A stretch of DNA of 64,000 nucleotides, from contig NC_088326.1 in assembly GCF_910592395.1 (NCBI RefSeq), forward strand, positions 6,451,001 through 6,515,000, read 5' to 3'. Below the pieces are notes generated by a model. That model saw only the letters and a program-made list of their open reading frames with translations. It ran no database searches and was not told the DNA's origin. A program made the position numbers and the translations under genes. Below are positions 60,065-64,000 of the stretch, one piece after another; the first letter of the stretch is position 1, and every line of letters starts with the position of its first letter. Origin of the DNA: Lineus longissimus (lineage: Eukaryota; Nemertea; Pilidiophora; Heteronemertea; Lineidae).

Positions 60065-60275
60065 TCATCTTTTTTACCTGTTGTCTTTTTTACCTAGATG
60101 GTTGTCTTTTTTTCCGTTGCTTTTTTTTACCCGTTGTCTTTTTTACCGTTGCTTTTTTTACCTGTTGTCTTTTTTTCCGTTGCCTTTTTTACCATTGCCT
60201 TTTTTACCTGTTGTCTTTTTTACCGGGCTTTTTTTTCCGTTGTCTTTTTGTCCGTTGCTTTTTTTACCGTATACC
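60065..60275. repeat. minisatellite CCGTTGTCTTTTTT, orientation 2
   Basis: About twelve units of CCGTTG(T/C)(C)TTTTTTTA type, the reverse complement of the 58,965 array. Open frames rich in Phe/Leu (60,022-60,395) are repeat artefacts. Confidence 0.9.
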
Positions 60276-60289
60276 GTTGACCAAGCGGT

Positions 60290-61200
60290 AGCGCATTTTA
60301 GAGAACCCACTGCGGTCATAGGCTTTCATACTTTCAAAGATGCAGTTTCAAAGTTGAGTTGGTGTCTTTCAGAGTTGAAACTGTTTCAGAGTTGATCCGT
60401 AGCAGACGTTGGCCTATCAAGGGCGGAGTGCCCCAACCCAAAGGAGAATCCTTGTAGAAGATGTCCCTCGTCGATATTACAGTTACAGGGATAGTCTCCT
60501 CTGAGGGGGTAGGCCAAAGGAGAACCCTTCTAGAAGATGTCCATGTTCGTCATTGCAGTTGCATAGATTGTCTCCTCTATGGGGGCAGGCCTGGTAGAAC
60601 CCACACCGTGGATGACATGGCATGCAGTAGGCCTATCAAGGGCGGAGTGCCCAAACCCAAAGGAGAATCCTTCTAGAAGATGTCCCTGTTCGTCATTGCA
60701 GTTGCATAGATTGTCTCCTCTGAGGGGGTAGGCCTGGTAGAACCTATCCTGGTTGAGATGGCATGCAGTAGACCTATCAAGAGCAGTGCCTCATCCCAAG
60801 AGAGAATCCAGACGGAGGAAAGATCAGATGACAATGACCTAATATGTCCATAACATCTCTGAAGCAAGGCCTATACTTCATGACTTTGCCAGGCCAATAT
60901 ATATGTACTACATGCACATGTACATTGTATCTTTTGTCCAGGCTTCAGAATTATGTATGTCTGAAGTCTAGCTTGTGTCTGCATGCGATTTGATATCATA
61001 TTTACGAAATTCGGTTGATTTGTCGTGAAACCAGTAGCGCATTTTAGAGACCCCACAGGCTAACTAATCATCAAACGAAACCAAGGTGATCATTAATAAA
61101 ATTATTCCAACCACAGGTAGCATCGTTGTCGAACAAACCGTCCCGGGTATACCACAATCTCCACTCAACCCTACCCGGGTGATCCGGTATAACGCAACCT
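60290..61200 (-). repeat. inverted copy of the satellite-bearing host repeat
   Basis: 60,420-60,780 carries satellite words in reverse orientation (GAGAATCCTTCTAGAAGATG, TAGTCTCCTCTGAGGGGGTA). 60,780-61,195 is the reverse of 27,280-27,815. It lacks the Gypsy LTR, the MITE, the TG...CA element, the Polinton and the solo LTR. 60,290-60,335 is a further short piece (GCGGTAGCGCATTTTAGAGA). Confidence 0.88.
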
Positions 61201-61440
61201 CCTAACAACATATCACGGACCAGCCCGGTATAATGCAAACTTCATCCAACCCTACCCGGGCCGCTACGTGGCGCCCCGGTACAACGCAATCTCCCGACAA
61301 CCTATCACGGAGCGGCCCGGTATGACACAAACTCCATCCAACCCTTCCCGGGCCGCTACGTAGCGCCCCGGGACAATGCTATATCCAAACAATCTGTCCT
61401 GGGGCGCTACGTAGCGACCCGGGTCACTATCTAGGCCTAT
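61190..61440. repeat. GC-rich palindromic tandem repeats
   Basis: Units carry CCCGGGCCGCTACGTRGCGC and end in CCCGG. The 12-bp palindrome CGCTACGTAGCG is perfect in two of the units (near 61,353 and 61,403). They continue from the end of the host repeat and may belong to it. Confidence 0.75.
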
Positions 61441-62510
61441 TTTACTGCTGGGGTAATTAGCGCTGTCTATCAATGTGCACCGGGCCTAGAAATTCTTTGT
61501 AATTACGACCATTGTCATGGAGTTTTATCTTATTTTGTACCGGGAGTCGACCTTATGGACTGTAAGAGCCGTGGTGATGGACTTTTGTTCCACTTTGACC
61601 GTGGGTCGCAGATCATTTGATAGGGGCAGTACCGGTGTAACATCTGTGGTTGTTCCCCATGTTTCAGTGTTTCCAAACAATAGGCAGCTAGAGAGACCAT
61701 GCCTTTTCAATAGGGGGGATACACAGAAATACTCGTCAATCTATTTTTGAGCGTTCCCAAACAATGAGGGGAAACACTCAAAAACAGAAACACTCAAAAA
61801 CATTACACCGGTATTGGTGTTGGTAGACATATGACGAATCCCAGAAATAATAAATCCCAATCCATTTAATAGTCTGGTCTGTACATGTAACAAATAAAGC
61901 AATCTAAAAGGGAATAATGCTCATTTCAGTTCTGAAACCAGGAGGCAACACGACAATAGTTTTCAAGAAAAAACGCACATTTTAATTGTCACTGTCCGAG
62001 ACCACGGCTGATCGATTGGATTTTTTTCATGAGAAATGCACTTTGAATAGTTTTCGAGAGAAACCCATTTTTTAAATGTCACTTCTGATAGCCACGCTTA
62101 TTTTCAAATTTAGGATAGGTTCTACGCAACATCTAGAAATTTTGTGAAAGATTTAAAATGGACTAGCATGCTCCTATCATCTCCAAATGTTTTATTGAGA
62201 AAACTCAACTCACTTGTTTTATATCACCCCCATTGAACTGATCCATTTTCAAATTGGGGATGGGTGACGCAACGTCTAAAATTGTGTCTCATATTTTACG
62301 ATCGAATATTATGCTCCTATATGCCTGCCTAGCTATCGGCCAAATTATCCCAGACCACCTTGCTGATTAAGGGGAAGTAAGGGGTAAGATCATGGACAAG
62401 CCTATCGGCGTCTGATTCACAATGTGGTTTGTGAGGAGTGTCATAGTCGTCAACAGTGTAGCTTACGTATTTCGAAGACCAGTGGAATTGGCGGCGTCAA
62501 ATTATTAGTG
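61441..62510. other. diverged duplicated block; no gene recognised
   Basis: Related sequences recur (TAGTTTTC...AAAAAACG; ATTTTCAAATT-GG-ATRGGT; ACGCAACRTCTA) at ~61,950-62,110 and ~62,040-62,290, implying old local duplication. No ORF of note. Confidence 0.4.
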
Positions 62511-62560
62511 AAATTTATAATTTACAAATTACAAATTACAAATCGTTTATTGAAACCGTG
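62511..62560 (-). mobile_element. 3' tail of a minus-strand retroelement
   Basis: TTACAAATTACAAATTACAAATCGTTTATT reads on the minus strand as AATAAACG followed by repeated TTTGTAA units, a short-repeat tail typical of some LINE/SINE 3' ends. The body to the right is not recognisable. Confidence 0.4.
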
Positions 62561-62609
62561 TAAAAAGTTACATTTTACATAAGATGAAAGTACAATGACC
62601 ATAAGCATG

Positions 62610-63225
62610 ATGAACTAAATAACTGGTGTGACATTGTTGTGGATTTGGTTTTGTGCAGCTGGAGGAGTGGACAATGTCACAACCAGGGTTCCTACATTAT
62701 GTACAGTGGAACCTCCGTTAGTAGACACCTCTCTATTAAAGACAACCTTTCCAATAAGGACACTGGTTTTGGTCCCAAATTGGTTGTTTCCATTCAATTT
62801 TGACTTCTCTAATCAGTCTTTGGGTGTTCCGAATGCTTGACACATTTCGAACATGTTTTGGTTGGAAACAACCCTACAGTCTTACACTTATGGCTGAATG
62901 AATGACAGTGCATTTTCGTGTAAGCTCGGTGACGAAATGCTGCGACACTATTCGTCACCAACATGCTTGATGGGTGGTGCCATCTGCACAAAGGACGATG
63001 AATTAAATAACTGATGTGACATTGTCGCTGCATTTGCAGGTGTCCACATCGAGGAGTAGATGATGTCACTACATGTACCAGGGTTTGTACTTTCATATAG
63101 AGTGGACCTACTTTTTGTGGACACCTTTCTATTGAGGACAACCTCTTTAATAAGGACAGTAGTTTTTGGTTCCAAATTGGTTGTTTCCATTCAACTCGAC
63201 TTCTCAGTTTAGGACACCTCTCTGT
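62610..63225. repeat. direct duplication of a ~200-bp block, 380 bp apart
   Basis: 62,610-62,820 and 62,995-63,220 share ATAACTGRTGTGACATTGT, GTGGA(A)CCT, CTATT(A/G)A(A/G)GACAACC and CCAAATTGGTTGTTTCCATT. The CAGTGGAACCTC word resembles pogo/Tigger-type termini, so this may be two overlapping MITE copies. Confidence 0.65.
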
Positions 63226-63590
63226 TAAAACAGCACTTTTCAGTCCCTGGGGCATTTCTGGAAATTTCATGCTATAGAGCAATTGGTTCAGCTAAGTGAC
63301 AAGAACAGTACTATAAGACGGTTTTAAAAAGTTGAAAATTATTTATTTAAATGACATATGAATGGTTCAGCAGTAATTGGCAGTGTGCATTATGTAATGA
63401 AATATGATTTACATAATATAACATTTTTGTGACAAATAGTACAGATGATGGATAAATCGATACAGTGGATAGCTGTTAGAATATGCAATACATGCAATAG
63501 CATTTGTTTTTATTGAGATTTTGCGAGAACCAAGTGGTATTTTGACAAGATAATAGAAAGCCAATAACACTACAAGAACATGACTTCAAC
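63226..63590. other. no gene recognised
   Basis: AT-rich, no supported feature. Confidence 0.4.
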
Positions 63591-63594
63591 ATGA

Positions 63595-63770
63595 CGTCAC
63601 AGCAAAACCAGGTACATGTCGCACAGAAGATGAGCCTAAATGACACCAGGAGATAATGGAAGAAATTGATGTGCTCATATTTTACAAAAGGCAGACAATA
63701 GATAAATGAACAAACAGTCCGTCTCAACCTGCCAAGCTCAGAGCGACATGCGCCTGGTTTTGCTGTGACG
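63595..63770. mobile_element. MITE-like element with ~27-bp inverted repeats
   Basis: The left arm CGTCACAGCAAAACCAGG (63,595) continues GTACATGTCGC. The right arm, reverse-complemented from 63,770, reads CGTCACAGCAAAACCAGG then CGCATGTCGC. Interior ~120 bp, non-coding. Confidence 0.75.
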
Positions 63771-64000
63771 GGTCACATATACAAAGTTTACATAAAACAA
63801 GATTTGTATGTTTATTTAGGAGGAGTACAAAAGTTGTATATAAAATGCCGACTTCATAATGATTTATAGGACACAAAATTTGACATGACAGCATTTTATA
63901 AAATATGAATAATCTATAATGAGAATAGTTTTGTAGCACCAATGATTTGAAAATACTGAATTTATTTATTGCATGAATAGAACACAAAAAACAGGATGAT
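63771..64000. other. no gene recognised
   Basis: AT-rich end of the window; nothing supported. Confidence 0.4.

Noticed and set aside
60022-60395. Phe/Leu-rich membrane proteins
   Set aside because: Translation of a T-rich minisatellite in three frames.

Overview
This window is non-coding, repeat-rich DNA from an animal genome, most likely a marine invertebrate. The evidence is GT-AG introns, TATA-type promoters, LINE, Gypsy, Helitron and Polinton elements, many MITEs and minisatellites, and frequent TACATGTAC and TAGGCCTA words. I cannot fix the phylum from sequence alone. I recognise no conserved single-copy host gene; almost every coding segment belongs to a mobile element.

Left part (1-13,220): a four-exon minus-strand gene with an OB-fold-like central domain (3,267-5,930), two diverged copies of a promoter-like repeat, a 5'-truncated minus-strand LINE (8,290-9,840) and a ~195-bp MITE. 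A 36-bp minisatellite (13,225-13,990) lies about 0.8 kb upstream of the next element.

Helitron (14,768-23,341): one uninterrupted 2,857-codon ORF of a Helentron/Helitron2-like element. In order it carries a short leader ending in a canonical 2A ribosome-skipping motif, a cysteine-protease-like domain, a basic 17-residue repeat block, a paired-CxxC (DUF6570-like) region, an HUH/Y2 replication initiator, a PIF1-type helicase, and two tandem EEP endonuclease domains of which the first has lost catalytic residues. The intact frame suggests recent activity or selection.

Nested repeat locus (27,280-53,515): a satellite-bearing repeat with ~143-149-bp units was hit repeatedly. Insertions are a Gypsy LTR remnant, a 162-bp MITE (TSD CCGG), a 1.5-kb TG...CA element (TSD CTGT), a 22.4-kb Polinton/Maverick (TSD ATTCTC) and a 621-bp solo-LTR-like element (TSD CTAT). 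An inverted copy of the host repeat at 60,290-61,200 lacks these insertions and serves as an internal empty-site control.

Polinton (30,254-52,693): 248-bp TIRs, protein-primed DNA polymerase B, RVE integrase with chromodomain, packaging ATPase, double-jelly-roll-type major capsid protein, two related penton-like proteins, an HNH nuclease, a small zinc-ribbon protein and several conserved proteins of unknown function. I found no maturation protease. Nearly every large gene is broken by single in-frame TAA/TAG codons, small indels, a 16-bp duplication, or a 4.7-kb TA-flanked insertion inside the capsid gene that itself holds a 2.3-kb foldback. It is a virus-like element in decay.

Right part (53,515-64,000): tandem repeats, two LINE remnants (54,845-55,240 and 56,270-58,765), inverted minisatellites, GC-rich palindromic repeats and several MITE-like inverted repeats.
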